Shown: positions 36,696-45,928 of the stretch, piece after piece
How positions within the stretch are numbered: position 1 is the stretch's first letter
Layout: every line of letters starts with the position of its first letter
Assembly (NCBI GenBank): GCA_963715625.1
Contig: OY970260.1
Span: 2,914,001-2,978,000 of the forward strand
Source: VRUE01 sp963715625
GTDB taxonomy: Bacteria > Actinomycetota > Thermoleophilia > Solirubrobacterales > 70-9
Direction of reading: 5' to 3'
DNA: 64,000 nt
Translations under genes and position numbers: made by a program
Notes under the pieces: model-generated
Told to the model about the DNA's origin: nothing
Databases searched by the model: none
The model's input: only the letters and a program-made list of their open reading frames with translations

Positions 36696-37892
36696 TCAGG
36701 CCTGCGCCGGCTCGGCCACCCGAAAGACCATCCCGGCCTGCTGCAGGCGCCCGAGCAGCGCGTCGCCCATCGCCTGGGCCGTCGTCACCTGGCCCGCGGT
36801 CTCGGGCAGCTCGTCGAGGGCGAGGCAGAGGGCCGACTCGGCGAGCATCTTCGCGGTCTCGTCGTAACCGGGGTCCCCGCCGGATACCTCGGTGAGGGCC
36901 CGCCGCCCGCCGCCCTCGCCGACGAAGGTCACCTTGAACCAGCTCTTCGCGCGCACCGCCTCGCTCGGCCCCTCGCCCGGCGATTTCGCCTTGAGCAGGA
37001 GCTTGCGGGTGGGTGGCAGCGGCGCCAGCAGAGCCGCGGCACCGACGCCGGCAGCGCCGCCGACGAGCGAGTGCAGGTGCCTGGCGACGATGTTGTGGCC
37101 GTAGGTGAAGTCGGGGCCGTAGCGCTCGAGCGCGGCGGCGGAGCGGCGCACGATCGGCCCGTCGATTGTCGGGAACGCCACCGCCCAGCCGCCCAGCTCC
37201 GGGTCCCGGCGCAGCCGGGGCGGGGCCGAGTGGACCTTGCGCCCGGGCGGTCGCTGCTCGGCCTGGCGCCGCCGGCGCGCGGCGGCGACGGTCTGCCGCC
37301 CCCGGGCGAAGGCGTTGATCGCCGAGTGGAAGGTGCCGCCGGAGAACTGGGCGCCCATGCGCACGTAGCCGTTGACGGTCAGCGGCACGCCCTCGGGCAG
37401 CTGCTTCACCGTGAAGTAGGCGCCGAGGTCGTGCGGGATCGAGTCGAAGCCGCAGCAGTGGACGAGCCGCGCCCCGCTCCGCCGCGCCCGCTCGTGGTAG
37501 CCGAGCCACATCCGGTCGACGAACTCGGGCTCTCCCGTGAGGTCGGCGTAGTCGGTGCCGGCGGCAGCGCAGGCCGCGACCAGCGGCTCTCCGTAGAGGG
37601 CGTAGGGGCCGACCGTGGTGGCGACGACCCTGGCCGCCTCGGCGACCTTCGCCAGCGCAGCCGAGTCGGCCGCGTCGGCTTCGAGCAGCGCCGGTGCCGG
37701 GACGCCGGACCGGAGAACCCCCTCGATCCCCGAGCGGACCGCCTCCAGCTTGGCCCGGTTGCGGCCTACCAGAGCCCAGCGCAGGCCGTCGGGGGCGTTC
37801 GCCGCGAGGTACCGCGCAGCCAAGCCGCCGGTGAACCCGGTCGCCCCGAAGAGCGCGAGATCGTATTCCCGCTCGGCCGCCACCGGGCGCAT
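36696..37892 (-). CDS. Saccharopine dehydrogenase-like oxidoreductase (trans-acting enoyl reductase type)
   Basis: 398 residues. The N-terminal Rossmann motif is LALFGATGFTGGLAARYLA. Then come ALVGRNRAKLEAV, VVATTVGPYALYGEPLV and YADLTGEPEFVDRM, typical of the family that includes the mycobacterial trans-acting enoyl reductase. The C-terminal half has SIPHDLGAYFTVKQL. The substrate is unknown. ATG 37892 is chosen since the Rossmann motif follows within 12 residues. Confidence 0.82.
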   Translation of the reverse strand: MRPVAAEREYDLALFGATGFTGGLAARYLAANAPDGLRWALVGRNRAKLEAVRSGIEGVLRSGVPAPALLEADAADSAALAKVAEAARVVATTVGPYALYGEPLVAACAAAGTDYADLTGEPEFVDRMWLGYHERARRSGARLVHCCGFDSIPHDLGAYFTVKQLPEGVPLTVNGYVRMGAQFSGGTFHSAINAFARGRQTVAAARRRRQAEQRPPGRKVHSAPPRLRRDPELGGWAVAFPTIDGPIVRRSAAALERYGPDFTYGHNIVARHLHSLVGGAAGVGAAALLAPLPPTRKLLLKAKSPGEGPSEAVRAKSWFKVTFVGEGGGRRALTEVSGGDPGYDETAKMLAESALCLALDELPETAGQVTTAQAMGDALLGRLQQAGMVFRVAEPAQA

Positions 37893-37945
37893 TCTTGCGC
37901 AAGGGGCCCGGGCCCGCCCACCCCCGCGACGCGGCCGAACCCGGG

Positions 37946-38752
37946 CTACGCGCCGGCCCGGCGGGCGATGTAGACCGCCTTGGTGTGCCGATCGATGTCG
38001 AAGGGCTGCTTGGGAACGCCGTCCAGGCCGTGGCCGTAGACGTCGAGGCACTCCAGGCCTGCCCGCTCCAGCGCAGCAAGGATCTCGGCTTCGGGGAAGT
38101 GGCGCTGGCGATGAGTTGACGCCTCGCCCACCTCGGTGGAATCGCCCTCGTTCTCACCCAACACTTCCAGGCGCGACTCGCACACCGAACCGGCGGCAAC
38201 GTCGGCAGGCGCCAGGCCGCGCCAGACGAACCGCTTGTCGCCCTGCTCCACCACCGAGGTCTCCGCGTAGAAGGTCCTGTAGACGAGCAGCTCGTTGACG
38301 TCGAAGAGGAGCAGGCCGGTGGGTGCGAGGTTGTCCCGCATCCCGCGGAAGGCGTCCTCCAGTTCCCCGGGGCTCAACAGGTAGTTGATCGCGTCGTCGA
38401 GCGCCCAGACGAGATCGAACTCCCCCAGCCTCGGCAACACCCGCATGTCCGCGACCGAGAGCTCGACCGAGTCGCCCGCTTTCTCCGCGGCCAGCGCCAG
38501 CATCGCGGGCGAGAGGTCGCACCCCCTCACCTGCCATCCCCGCGGCAGCATCGGCAGGAAGCTCTTGCCGGTCCCGCAGGCCACGTCCAGCAGGCGTCTG
38601 CCCGTCAGCCCGTTGAGCTCGAGGATCCTCAGCAGGTCCGTCAGCCACCCCTCGTAGTCGTAGTGAGTCGTGAAGTCGTCATAGACGGGCGCCATCGCCT
38701 GGTAGGTGCGAAGCGCCCAGTCCTCGCGCGAGCCGGCAGTGGTTGCGTCCAT
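37946..38752 (-). CDS. Class I SAM-dependent methyltransferase
   Basis: 268 residues. Motif I is LLDVACGTGKSFLPML; then RGCDLSPAMLALA, DMRVLPRLGEFDLVWALDDA and the LAPTGLLLFDVNELL strand. It is the Methyltransf_25 type common in actinobacteria. Substrate unknown. ATG 38752 is chosen because longer frames enter the tRNA-Arg gene. Confidence 0.85.
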   Translation of the reverse strand: MDATTAGSREDWALRTYQAMAPVYDDFTTHYDYEGWLTDLLRILELNGLTGRRLLDVACGTGKSFLPMLPRGWQVRGCDLSPAMLALAAEKAGDSVELSVADMRVLPRLGEFDLVWALDDAINYLLSPGELEDAFRGMRDNLAPTGLLLFDVNELLVYRTFYAETSVVEQGDKRFVWRGLAPADVAAGSVCESRLEVLGENEGDSTEVGEASTHRQRHFPEAEILAALERAGLECLDVYGHGLDGVPKQPFDIDRHTKAVYIARRAGA

Positions 38753-38806
38753 GGCCAGAAGACCGGCCCTTTGCTCAAAAAAGTTCCAGTATCGACTGGG
38801 GCTCAG

Positions 38807-38879
38807 CACCCCCGCCAGGATTCGAACCTGGGACCCTCGGATTAGAAGTCCGACGCTCTGTCCACTGAGCTACGGGGGC
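38807..38879 (-). tRNA. tRNA-Arg (TCT)
   Basis: Cloverleaf with acceptor GCCCCCG / CGGGGGT, anticodon arm TCGGA-CTTCTAA-TCCGA (anticodon TCT) and T arm CCAGG-TTCGAAT-CCTGG. The first acceptor pair is G-U and the discriminator is G. CCA is not encoded. Confidence 0.93.
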
Positions 38880-38932
38880 GGGTGCGCCTAGATTAGGCCC
38901 TGGCAAGCGGTTTCGCGTAGGATCGCGGGCGC

Positions 38933-39736
38933 ATGCCGAGCGTCGATGCAGGGGGCACGGAGCTTCATTACCTTCGCAGCGGGGAAGGCGAGCCGCTGCT
39001 TTTGATCCAGGGGATGAGCGCCACGCACCTGGCCTGGGGCAGGCCGTTCCTCGCCGAGCTCGAGCCGAGCTTCGAGTGCATCGTCTTCGACAACCGCGGC
39101 ATGGGGCTCTCCGGGCGCGCCGAGCTGCCCTTCACGATCGCCGACATGGCCGCCGACACGGCCGCCCTGCTCGACGCGCTGGAGCTGGAGACCGTGCACG
39201 TGGCCGGCATCTCGATGGGCGGCATGATCGCCCAGGAGCTGGCCCTCGCCCACCCCGAGCGGATCCGCACGCTGACCATCGGCGCCAGCTACTGCGGCGG
39301 CCCGGAGGGGACGCTGATGGCGCCGGAGGACCTGCAGATGCTCGGCGCCGCCTACGCCTCCGGCGAGCCCGAGCGGGTCTTCCGGGCGATGTGGGAGATC
39401 AACCTCTCCCCCGGCTTCCGCGAGGACGACGCGGGCTTCGCCGCCTTCGTCGAGATGGGCTCGCAGCTGCCAGCCCCCCAGCCGGTCGTCCTGCAGCAGA
39501 TGCGCGCCTGCGGCGCCCACGACACCCACGGGCGCCTCGGCCGGATCTCGCTCCCCACCCTGGTCATCCACGGCGACGCCGACCGGCTGCTCGGATACGG
39601 CAACGGCCGCGAGATCGCCGCCGCGATCCCGGAGGCCCGCCTCGAGACGCTCGAGGCTGTCGGCCACATGTTCTGGTGGGAGCAGCCGCAGCGCTCCGCC
39701 GAGCTGATCCGCGAGCACGCCCTGGCGCCCGTCTGA
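38933..39736 (+). CDS. Alpha/beta hydrolase
   Basis: 267 residues. The nucleophile Ser94 is in VAGISMGGMIAQ, the acid is in VIHGDADRLL and the His is in AVGHMFWWEQP. The oxyanion region is LLLIQGMSATHLAW. It is close in build to the hydrolase at 44894-45811 (both have SMGGMI and FDNR). Substrate unknown. Confidence 0.9.
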   Translation: MPSVDAGGTELHYLRSGEGEPLLLIQGMSATHLAWGRPFLAELEPSFECIVFDNRGMGLSGRAELPFTIADMAADTAALLDALELETVHVAGISMGGMIAQELALAHPERIRTLTIGASYCGGPEGTLMAPEDLQMLGAAYASGEPERVFRAMWEINLSPGFREDDAGFAAFVEMGSQLPAPQPVVLQQMRACGAHDTHGRLGRISLPTLVIHGDADRLLGYGNGREIAAAIPEARLETLEAVGHMFWWEQPQRSAELIREHALAPV

Positions 39737-39770
39737 GCGGCGCCCGGCCCCGGGAGGCCGCTGCCCAGCT

Positions 39771-41951
39771 TCAGCCGCCCGAGCCGAGCCCGGCGCACCC
39801 CGCCGGGTCGAGCTTGCCGTTCACCTTGAAGACGTAGTCGGGCTGCGGCGTCACCTCGGGCTCGGCGACGACCTCTTCCAGCGCCGGGTCGGTCTTCACC
39901 CAGGCGTAGATCGGGTACCAGTAGGGCGAGTCGGCCGAGTCCTGCGTGTACTGGCTGACGATCAGGTAGTCGTAGTCCCCGGCGTTGACGCGGCGGCGGA
40001 ACTGGCGGCAGCTGGTCGCCAGCCGGTAGGTCCCCTCCGGGCCCGGCACGCCGACGTACTGGACGTAGTTGTCGAGGTCGCGCCCGTAGAAGCCGTACTG
40101 CCCGAAGAAGATCTCCCCCGAGCCGGCGATGCCGATCCGCTTGTCGTGCAGGCCGTGGGCGAGCGAGTACGCTTCGCGCGGCCCGCCTTCCCCGAGGAAC
40201 GGCAGCACCCGGGTGTAGTGCTGCTTGTAGTACTGAACCTCCTGGGCGCGGCCGAGGACGACGGCGAGCAGGACGACGGCGCTGGCGACGATCGCGACCG
40301 TCCCCCGTCCCGCGCCCCCGCGCGAGCGCGACATCGCCAGCCCGGCCGGCACCCAGACCAGCGCCAGGGTGAGGAAGACCGTTCCGACGATGTAGCCGGG
40401 GTACCAGCGCGGCGTGATCAGCACCGAGATCGCGTAGACCGCGGTGAGGAAGAGCAGCGTCTGCCAGGCGCGGCTGTCGGGCACCCGCAGCGGCCGCGCG
40501 ATCGGCACCAGGGTGAGAGCGAGCAGCAGCCCCGGCATCAGGTAGCGGGTGTTGGTGAAGAACCCGGTCGGCGAGCCCTCCTGCCCGGCCGCGGTCAGCG
40601 GCGTGACGACGTAGACCGCGGCGGTGATCAACGCGGCGACGGCGAGCACGCGCAGGATCTTGTTGCGCGAGCGAACCGCGATGTAGACGGCCGCGGCGAC
40701 GGCGACGATCAGGATCAGCGGCCAGAGCGGCCCGAGCGCGTCGTTGAGCTGGGGGAAGAACCACTTGCGGTAGATCGTCGGCTCGCCCAGGTAGTGGGCG
40801 ACGGCGAAGCGTGGCCGCGGGTCGAGCGGCATCTGGTCGGGGCGCGGCAGGTGCAACGGGCCCCAGCCGATCAAAAGGGGAATCGGGTTGCCGCCGGTCT
40901 GAATCGCCGCCTTCACGTACCAGTAGCCGCCGACGACGAAGGCGGGGATGCCGATCGCCGCCGCGGTCATCAGCCGGCGCCCGGCGCCGCTGACCACGAC
41001 CATCCCGACAGCGATCGCGCCGACCGGCGCCAGCAGCGGCAGCTTGACCGAGATCGCGATCCCGGCGGCGATCCCGGCCATGATCAGCGGCCCCTTGTCG
41101 AGCAGGGGCGCGTCGCGCTCGGGCGCGTCCTGCACCGCCCCGGCATCGGGCGCCCGGCGCTGGTGGCCGTTGATCAGGAAGGCGGCGAAGGCGAGCAGGA
41201 AGGCGAGCCCCATGATGTCGTTGCGCCCCTCGCCCGGCTGGGTTTCGATCATCACCCCGGCGGAGAAGACCAGCGCCGCGGCCACCATCGTCGCCGGCCC
41301 GACCTTGTACGGGCGGCCCACGCACCAGGCGGCGAGCAGCCCGATCGAGAGCCAGACGAGGTTGATCAGCGGCGAGAGCCAGTCGCGCTTGAAGATGACG
41401 ATCGCGCTGCCGTGGATCAGTTCGGCGGTCTGTGGATAGAACCAGGCGGCGAGCCGCAGCGGGTCGGTGTAGAGGAGGTGGACCGTCGAGCCTTCCTGGG
41501 CGATCCGGGCAGCGAAGGGCATGTGGTACCAGGTGGTGTCGCCGCCGAACATGCCGAAGTCGAGGCCGAGCTGCGAGGGGAAAGTCCACTCGGCGAAGGC
41601 CCATGAGGCGACCCCGAGGGCGATCAGCAGGGCCATCGCCTGCACCTGCGGCGCCGGGACCTCGCGCCTCTCGGCGGGCGACATCCACCAGCCCAGCAGC
41701 GCCGCGCCGAGGCCGATGCCGATGCAGCCGACGATCGTCCAGCCGAGGGTGAGGATGCTCAGTGTCCCGAGCAGCTGCAGTGCCGCGATCAGCAGCGCGA
41801 CGGCGATCGTCGCGTCCGCCAGGCGGGCGAGGGCGCCGGAGAACTCGGGCACGATCCAGCGCCGCAGCCAGTAGCCGCCGAGGGCGAGCGCGCTGACGAT
41901 GCCGATCGTGGCCAGGCAGCCGCCGATGTAGGAGCCGAAGGAGGGGGTCAC
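39771..41951 (-). CDS. Large polytopic membrane protein (GT-C glycosyltransferase-like)
   Basis: 726 residues with about 13 membrane helices and a soluble C-terminal domain of about 130 residues. Motifs: GGDTTWYHMPFAARI (acidic loop after helix 4), AWFYPQTAELIHG, GRPYKVGP, GEGRNDIMGLAFLLA, GGYWYVKAA and YGRDLDNYVQYVG. The first long loop with acidic residues and the overall topology resemble GT-C enzymes that use lipid-linked sugars; this is inference. It is a paralogue of the split gene at 23.6-25.7 kb, which makes it the reference for that locus. Confidence 0.7.
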   Translation of the reverse strand: MTPSFGSYIGGCLATIGIVSALALGGYWLRRWIVPEFSGALARLADATIAVALLIAALQLLGTLSILTLGWTIVGCIGIGLGAALLGWWMSPAERREVPAPQVQAMALLIALGVASWAFAEWTFPSQLGLDFGMFGGDTTWYHMPFAARIAQEGSTVHLLYTDPLRLAAWFYPQTAELIHGSAIVIFKRDWLSPLINLVWLSIGLLAAWCVGRPYKVGPATMVAAALVFSAGVMIETQPGEGRNDIMGLAFLLAFAAFLINGHQRRAPDAGAVQDAPERDAPLLDKGPLIMAGIAAGIAISVKLPLLAPVGAIAVGMVVVSGAGRRLMTAAAIGIPAFVVGGYWYVKAAIQTGGNPIPLLIGWGPLHLPRPDQMPLDPRPRFAVAHYLGEPTIYRKWFFPQLNDALGPLWPLILIVAVAAAVYIAVRSRNKILRVLAVAALITAAVYVVTPLTAAGQEGSPTGFFTNTRYLMPGLLLALTLVPIARPLRVPDSRAWQTLLFLTAVYAISVLITPRWYPGYIVGTVFLTLALVWVPAGLAMSRSRGGAGRGTVAIVASAVVLLAVVLGRAQEVQYYKQHYTRVLPFLGEGGPREAYSLAHGLHDKRIGIAGSGEIFFGQYGFYGRDLDNYVQYVGVPGPEGTYRLATSCRQFRRRVNAGDYDYLIVSQYTQDSADSPYWYPIYAWVKTDPALEEVVAEPEVTPQPDYVFKVNGKLDPAGCAGLGSGG

Positions 41952-41995
41952 CGGCGCGGGATGCTATTCGCCGCGCCGGGCGGGGGCCCTACCGG

Positions 41996-42042
41996 AGGTG
42001 CAACGCGTTACGGCTCCGCCAGGACCACAAAGCGTTGCACCT
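41996..42042. repeat. Palindromic element family G, copy 1
   Basis: Arms AGGTGCAACGC and GCGTTGCACCT with left extension GTTACGGC. Family G copies at 45869, 49577, 49651 and 61578 share the GTGCAACGCGTT / AACGCGTTGCAC arms. It lies between msrA and the membrane protein gene. Confidence 0.85.
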
Positions 42043-42050
42043 GAGGGGTG

Positions 42051-42701
42051 TCAGGTGGCTGTGGCCGGGATGCGGCAGGAGACCCCGGTGCCGGCAAGGC
42101 CGCAGTAGCCGTTCGGCACCTTGTGCAGGTACTGCTGGTGGTAGTCCTCGGCGCAGTAGAAGGGCGCCGCCGGCTCGACCTCGGTCGTCACCGGCTCGTG
42201 GCCGGCCGCTCGCAGCGCCTCGTCGTAGACGCGCTTGGCCATCTCGGCGGTCGCCTTCTGGGCGTCGTCGACGAAGTAGATCCCCGAGCGGTACTGGGTG
42301 CCGACGTCGTTGCCCTGGCGCATGCCCTGGGTCGGGTCGTGCTCCTCGAAGAAGACCTTCAGCAGGTCCGCATAGGAGACCTTGGCCGGGTCGAAGGCGA
42401 CCAGGACAGCCTCGGCGTGGCCGGTCTTCCCCGTGCACACCTCCTCGTAGGTCGGGTTCGGCGTGGTCCCGTTCATGTATCCGGCCGCCGTCGTGTAAAC
42501 GCCGTCGAGTCCCCAGAAGAGCCGCTCCGCGCCCCAGAAGCAGCCGAGCGCGAAGTAAGCGGTCTCAACCCCATCCGGGAACGGCGGCTTCAGCGGCGTG
42601 CCGAGCACCGCGTGGCGCTCGGGCACGTCGAAGGCCGGCTCGCTGCGCCCCGGCAACGCCGCCTCGGACGCCGGCATCCGCGTCTTCCTCGAGAACAGCA
42701 C
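42051..42701 (-). CDS. msrA: Peptide methionine sulfoxide reductase MsrA
   Basis: 216 residues. The catalytic motif is YFALGCFWGAERLFWGLDG. GYMNGTTPNPTYEEVCTGKT, FFEEHDPTQGMRQGNDVGTQ and CAEDYHQQYL are all standard. It repairs oxidised methionine. A resolving Cys is present near the C-terminus (YCGLAGTGVSC). The start at 42701 gives about 45 residues before the core, as in many long forms. Confidence 0.95.
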   Translation of the reverse strand: MLFSRKTRMPASEAALPGRSEPAFDVPERHAVLGTPLKPPFPDGVETAYFALGCFWGAERLFWGLDGVYTTAAGYMNGTTPNPTYEEVCTGKTGHAEAVLVAFDPAKVSYADLLKVFFEEHDPTQGMRQGNDVGTQYRSGIYFVDDAQKATAEMAKRVYDEALRAAGHEPVTTEVEPAAPFYCAEDYHQQYLHKVPNGYCGLAGTGVSCRIPATAT

Positions 42702-42721
42702 GCCCTCAGCTTACGCCCACG

Positions 42722-42772
42722 CGAACTGCATCAAATTCTCTACCTGCCAGCGCGAGAATTTGATGCAGTTCG
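42722..42772. repeat. Palindromic element family H, copy 2
   Basis: Perfect 19-base arms (42722-42740 and 42754-42772), CGAACTGCATCAAATTCTC and its complement, with a 13-base loop ending CAGCGC. Pairing can continue outward with one bulged base. It lies in the gap between msrA and a divergent small membrane protein gene. Confidence 0.78.
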
Positions 42773-42788
42773 GCGTGGTTGGGGTAAC

Positions 42789-43073
42789 TTGCCCGACATC
42801 GGCTGCCTCGTCGTCCTCTTCGCCCTGATCTCGCCGCGGCTGGCGCTGTTCGCGCTCTGGCTGTTCAGCGACCTGCTCGGCCGGGCGTTCGAGGATTGGT
42901 TCGTCCCCTTCCTCGGCTTCTTCCTGCTGCCATGGACGACCCTCGCCTACGCGGTGATGTGGAGCTCCTCCGACGGGGTCGTCGGCTTCGAGTGGTTCAT
43001 CGTCGTCCTCGCCTTCCTCTTCGACCTCGGCTCCTACGCCCAGAGCGGCCGGCGGCGCGAGGCGCGGGCGTAG
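42789..43073 (+). CDS. Small hydrophobic membrane protein
   Basis: 94 residues from a TTG start preceded by GGGGT. Three hydrophobic segments: IGCLVVLFALISPRLALFAL, FVPFLGFFLLPWTTLAYAVM and FEWFIVVLAFLFDLG. The WTTLAYAVMW and tail YAQSGRRREA recall small uncharacterised actinobacterial membrane proteins. The start codon is uncertain; no better ATG exists before the first helix. Confidence 0.55.
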   Translation: MPDIGCLVVLFALISPRLALFALWLFSDLLGRAFEDWFVPFLGFFLLPWTTLAYAVMWSSSDGVVGFEWFIVVLAFLFDLGSYAQSGRRREARA

Positions 43074-43115
43074 GCGCCGCGCAAGGGCCCAACCGGACGC
43101 ACCCGCGCGCGAGCG

Positions 43116-43388
43116 CTACTCGCCCGACTCGACCGGGTAGGCGAACCTGATGCAGGACTTGCCGAGCACGATGAACTCGCGCCGGGTCACCTCGCCGGTC
43201 GCGGTCGCGGTGATCTCGACGTCGGTGAGCGGGAGGAATCCGACCTCGGCGCGGTTGAGCGCGTCCGAGAGGCGACTCGCGTAGCCCTCCCGGGGCAGGG
43301 TGACGTCACCGGCGATCAGGTGCCCGTCGGTCTCGAAAACGGCCCGCTCCCTGCGCTGCTCCACCTGGGGGATCTGCGTCATCTTCAC
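43116..43388 (-). CDS. Conserved small protein (DUF6812-like)
   Basis: 90 residues. The pattern RAVFETDGHLIAGDVTLPRE, then GYASRLSDALNR and FLPLTDVEI, is one I associate with a small uncharacterised family (IxGDLxLPxEGYRSRLSDYLN). It predicts an all-beta fold and no signal peptide. No function known. Confidence 0.65.
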   Translation of the reverse strand: MKMTQIPQVEQRRERAVFETDGHLIAGDVTLPREGYASRLSDALNRAEVGFLPLTDVEITATATGEVTRREFIVLGKSCIRFAYPVESGE

Positions 43389-43501
43389 GCAACCATCGGC
43401 ACAGGCCTAAGCCCGCTGGAGGGGGACAAACGTCCGGTCTACATAACTTCGATGCTCTAGCTTATGCTCAGTTTTATTTGAGTAAAAGGAAGGAACGACG
43501 G

Positions 43502-44746
43502 ATGACTGAGAGAGCAGGGTGCGCCTTCGACCTCTCGGTGCTCCGCGAAGGCAACCTGTACCGCCTGGTGCTCGCCCAGCTCGCCTCCTCGGTGGGCGAC
43601 CTGATGGTGCTGGCGGCGTTGCCCTTCGCCGTGCTCTCGATCGGTGGCTCGATGGCGCAGGTGGGCATCGCCCTCGCCGCGCAGGCCGTCGTGCTCGCAT
43701 CCCTCCTGCTCTTCGGCGGCGTCGGCGGAGACCGGCTCGCCCGCCGCTCGGTCGTGATCGCGGCAGACCTCTGCCGGTTCGCGTCGCAGGGGATCGTGGC
43801 GGTGCTGCTGATCGGCGGCCATGCCGAGCTCTGGCAGCTCATCGCCGCGCAGGCCGTACTCGGCGCCGGCGCCGCGTTCTTCATGCCGGCGATGCAGGGG
43901 CTGATCTCGCAGGCCGTGCAACCGGAGCGGCTCCAGAAGGCCAACTCGCTGCGCGGGATGGCCGTCTCGCTCGGCGGCGTGGCCGGGCCGGCGGTCGCCG
44001 TCGCTGTCCTCGCCGTCGCCGGGCCCGGCTGGGCCTTCGCCGCCGACTCGGCGAGCTTCCTGCTCAGCGCCACGCTGCTGGCCAAGGTCCGCGTCCCGGT
44101 CCCGCAGGCCGCCCTGCGCCGGGCCAGCTCGGTGCGCGACGACCTCGCCGCGGGCTGGCGGGAGTTCCGGCAGACGACCTGGGCCTGGGTGATCGTCACC
44201 GAGTTCGCGGTCCTCAACTCACTCGTCTTCGCACCGTTCTTCGTCTTCGGCCCGACCGTGTCGGCCGACTCGCTCGGCGGTCCGGCGGCCTGGGCCGCGA
44301 TCCTCGCCGCGCTGGGCGCCGGCGAGGTGGTCGGGGCGGTGGTCGCGATGGCCTGGAACCCCAGCCGCCCGCTGCTGGCCGCCACCCTGGCGATCGGCCT
44401 CTGGGCGGCGCCGCTGCTGCTCCTGGCCGCCGTCGCCCCGGTCGGCCTGATCGCGGCCGGTGCCGCCGTGGCCGGCGCCTCGCTGGCGATCTTCGGCGCC
44501 CTCTGGGAGACGATCCTGCAGACCCGGATCCCGCTCCCGCTGCGGTCCCGCCTCAGCTCCTACGACCTGCTCGGCTCCTTCGCCCTGATCCCGCTCGGCT
44601 ACATTCTCGGCGGCCTGGAGCAGGAGCTGTTCGGTGCCGGCCCCGGCCTGATCGCAGCCGCGGCGGTCATCGCGGTCGCGACCCTCGCGGTGATCGCCGT
44701 GCCGAGCGTCCGGGAGATGAGGTCGGCCCAGGCCGGCGAACCGTAG
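43502..44746 (+). CDS. MFS-type transporter (DHA3-like)
   Basis: 414 residues with about 12 membrane helices. The N-terminal LYRLVLAQLASSVGDLMVLA and the loop GGDRLARRSVVIAADLCRF are typical of major facilitator drug exporters related to the macrolide efflux type. ATG 43502 follows an AAGGAAGG ribosome site by 8 bases; the frame opens earlier at TTG 43478. It probably exports a small molecule; substrate unknown. Confidence 0.87.
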   Translation: MTERAGCAFDLSVLREGNLYRLVLAQLASSVGDLMVLAALPFAVLSIGGSMAQVGIALAAQAVVLASLLLFGGVGGDRLARRSVVIAADLCRFASQGIVAVLLIGGHAELWQLIAAQAVLGAGAAFFMPAMQGLISQAVQPERLQKANSLRGMAVSLGGVAGPAVAVAVLAVAGPGWAFAADSASFLLSATLLAKVRVPVPQAALRRASSVRDDLAAGWREFRQTTWAWVIVTEFAVLNSLVFAPFFVFGPTVSADSLGGPAAWAAILAALGAGEVVGAVVAMAWNPSRPLLAATLAIGLWAAPLLLLAAVAPVGLIAAGAAVAGASLAIFGALWETILQTRIPLPLRSRLSSYDLLGSFALIPLGYILGGLEQELFGAGPGLIAAAAVIAVATLAVIAVPSVREMRSAQAGEP

Positions 44747-44759
44747 GGCCGCTGCAAAG

Positions 44760-44833
44760 TCGGGGCGCCCGGATTCGAACCGGGGACCTCGGCCACCCAA
44801 AGGCCGCGCGCTACCAGGCTGCGCCACGCCCCG
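44760..44833 (-). tRNA. tRNA-Pro (TGG)
   Basis: Cloverleaf with acceptor CGGGGCG / CGCCCCG, anticodon arm CGGCC-TTTGGGT-GGCCG (anticodon TGG) and T arm CCCGG-TTCGAAT-CCGGG. C1-G72 is the usual bacterial tRNA-Pro start. CCA is not encoded. Confidence 0.95.
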
Positions 44834-44893
44834 ATGGCCCCGATCTTACGGGCATCGCCGAACGGTGGCGAGAGCTGCGACGGTTTGGGACGG

Positions 44894-45811
44894 TCAGGCC
44901 GGCTGCTTGGCGCGTGCCCGGAAGCCGGCCCGCGAGGCGGTGTCGGCGATCTCGCCGGCGAAGACCGGCCAGAGCTCGCGGGGCAGGTCGTGCCCCATGC
45001 CCTCGACGATGCGCAGCCGGGCGCCGGGGATCGCCCGGGCCGTCGCGCGGCCGCCGCTTGGGCGGACCAGCGGGTCGCTGGTGCCGTGGATCACCGAGGC
45101 CGGCAGGCGCAGCTTGCGCAGCGCCGCCGTGCGGTCGCCCGAGGCGGTGATCGCGTGCATCTGGCGCAGGGCCCCGCGCGGGTTGTGGGAGCGGTCGTAC
45201 ATCCTCCCGGCCATCTCGCGCAGCCTCGCCTCGTCGGTCGGGTAGGCGGGCGAGCCGACGACCCGGAAGGTCTTGAGGACGCGCTCGACGAAGCCGTCGC
45301 GATCGCGCGGAGCCTGCGCCAGCATCACGCCGAAAGCCTTCAGCGTCGGCGTCCCGACGCGGCGGCTGCCGGTCGTCGACATGATCGAGACCAGCGAGCG
45401 AACCCGGTCGGGGTGCTCGATCGCCAGCGTCTGGCCGATCATCCCGCCCATCGAGGCGCCGACGACGTGCGCCGAGTCGACTCCCAGGTGATCCATCAGC
45501 CCGACCGTGTCCGCGGCCATGTCGGACAGCAGGTAGGGCGCGCTGGCGCGGCGGCCGAGGAAGAGGTCGGCCCGCTTGGGCACCCCGGCCCCTTCGATCA
45601 TCGTCGAGCGGCCGATGTCGCGGTTGTCGAAGCGGACGACGCGGAAGCCGCACCCGGCCAGGAGATCGCAGAGCTCCTCGTCCCAGGCGAGCATCTGCGT
45701 CCCCAGGCCCATGACCAGGAACAGCGGCTCGCCGTCCGGGTCGCCCACCTCCTGGTAGGCGATATCGACGCCGTTGACCGGCGCCAGGCGCTCCTCGCTG
45801 AGCCCGAGCAT
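44894..45811 (-). CDS. Alpha/beta hydrolase
   Basis: 305 residues. Nucleophile Ser in VVGASMGGMIGQ, acid in HGTSDPLVRP and His in EGMGHDLPREL. The N-terminal VNGVDIAYQEVGDPDGEPLF and VVRFDNRDIGRST are shared with many actinobacterial hydrolases. ATG 45811 begins MLGLSEERLAPV. It is divergent from the phosphoesterase gene, with repeat G2 in the shared upstream region. Confidence 0.9.
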   Translation of the reverse strand: MLGLSEERLAPVNGVDIAYQEVGDPDGEPLFLVMGLGTQMLAWDEELCDLLAGCGFRVVRFDNRDIGRSTMIEGAGVPKRADLFLGRRASAPYLLSDMAADTVGLMDHLGVDSAHVVGASMGGMIGQTLAIEHPDRVRSLVSIMSTTGSRRVGTPTLKAFGVMLAQAPRDRDGFVERVLKTFRVVGSPAYPTDEARLREMAGRMYDRSHNPRGALRQMHAITASGDRTAALRKLRLPASVIHGTSDPLVRPSGGRATARAIPGARLRIVEGMGHDLPRELWPVFAGEIADTASRAGFRARAKQPA

Positions 45812-45868
45812 CCCGCGGAAGTCTAGCCTGGCACTGGCTGCCCAGCCAAATCGCCCCAGCGCACGGCA

Positions 45869-45913
45869 GGTGCAACGTTTTTCGGTCCCCTGGGATGAAG
45901 AACGCGTTGCACC
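45869..45913. repeat. Palindromic element family G, copy 2
   Basis: Arms GGTGCAACGTTTTT and GAACGCGTTGCACC around TCGGTCCCCTGGGATGAA. It fills the divergent upstream region between a hydrolase gene and a phosphoesterase gene, so it may influence one or both promoters. Confidence 0.82.
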
Positions 45914-45928
45914 GCTAGTTTGCCCTGG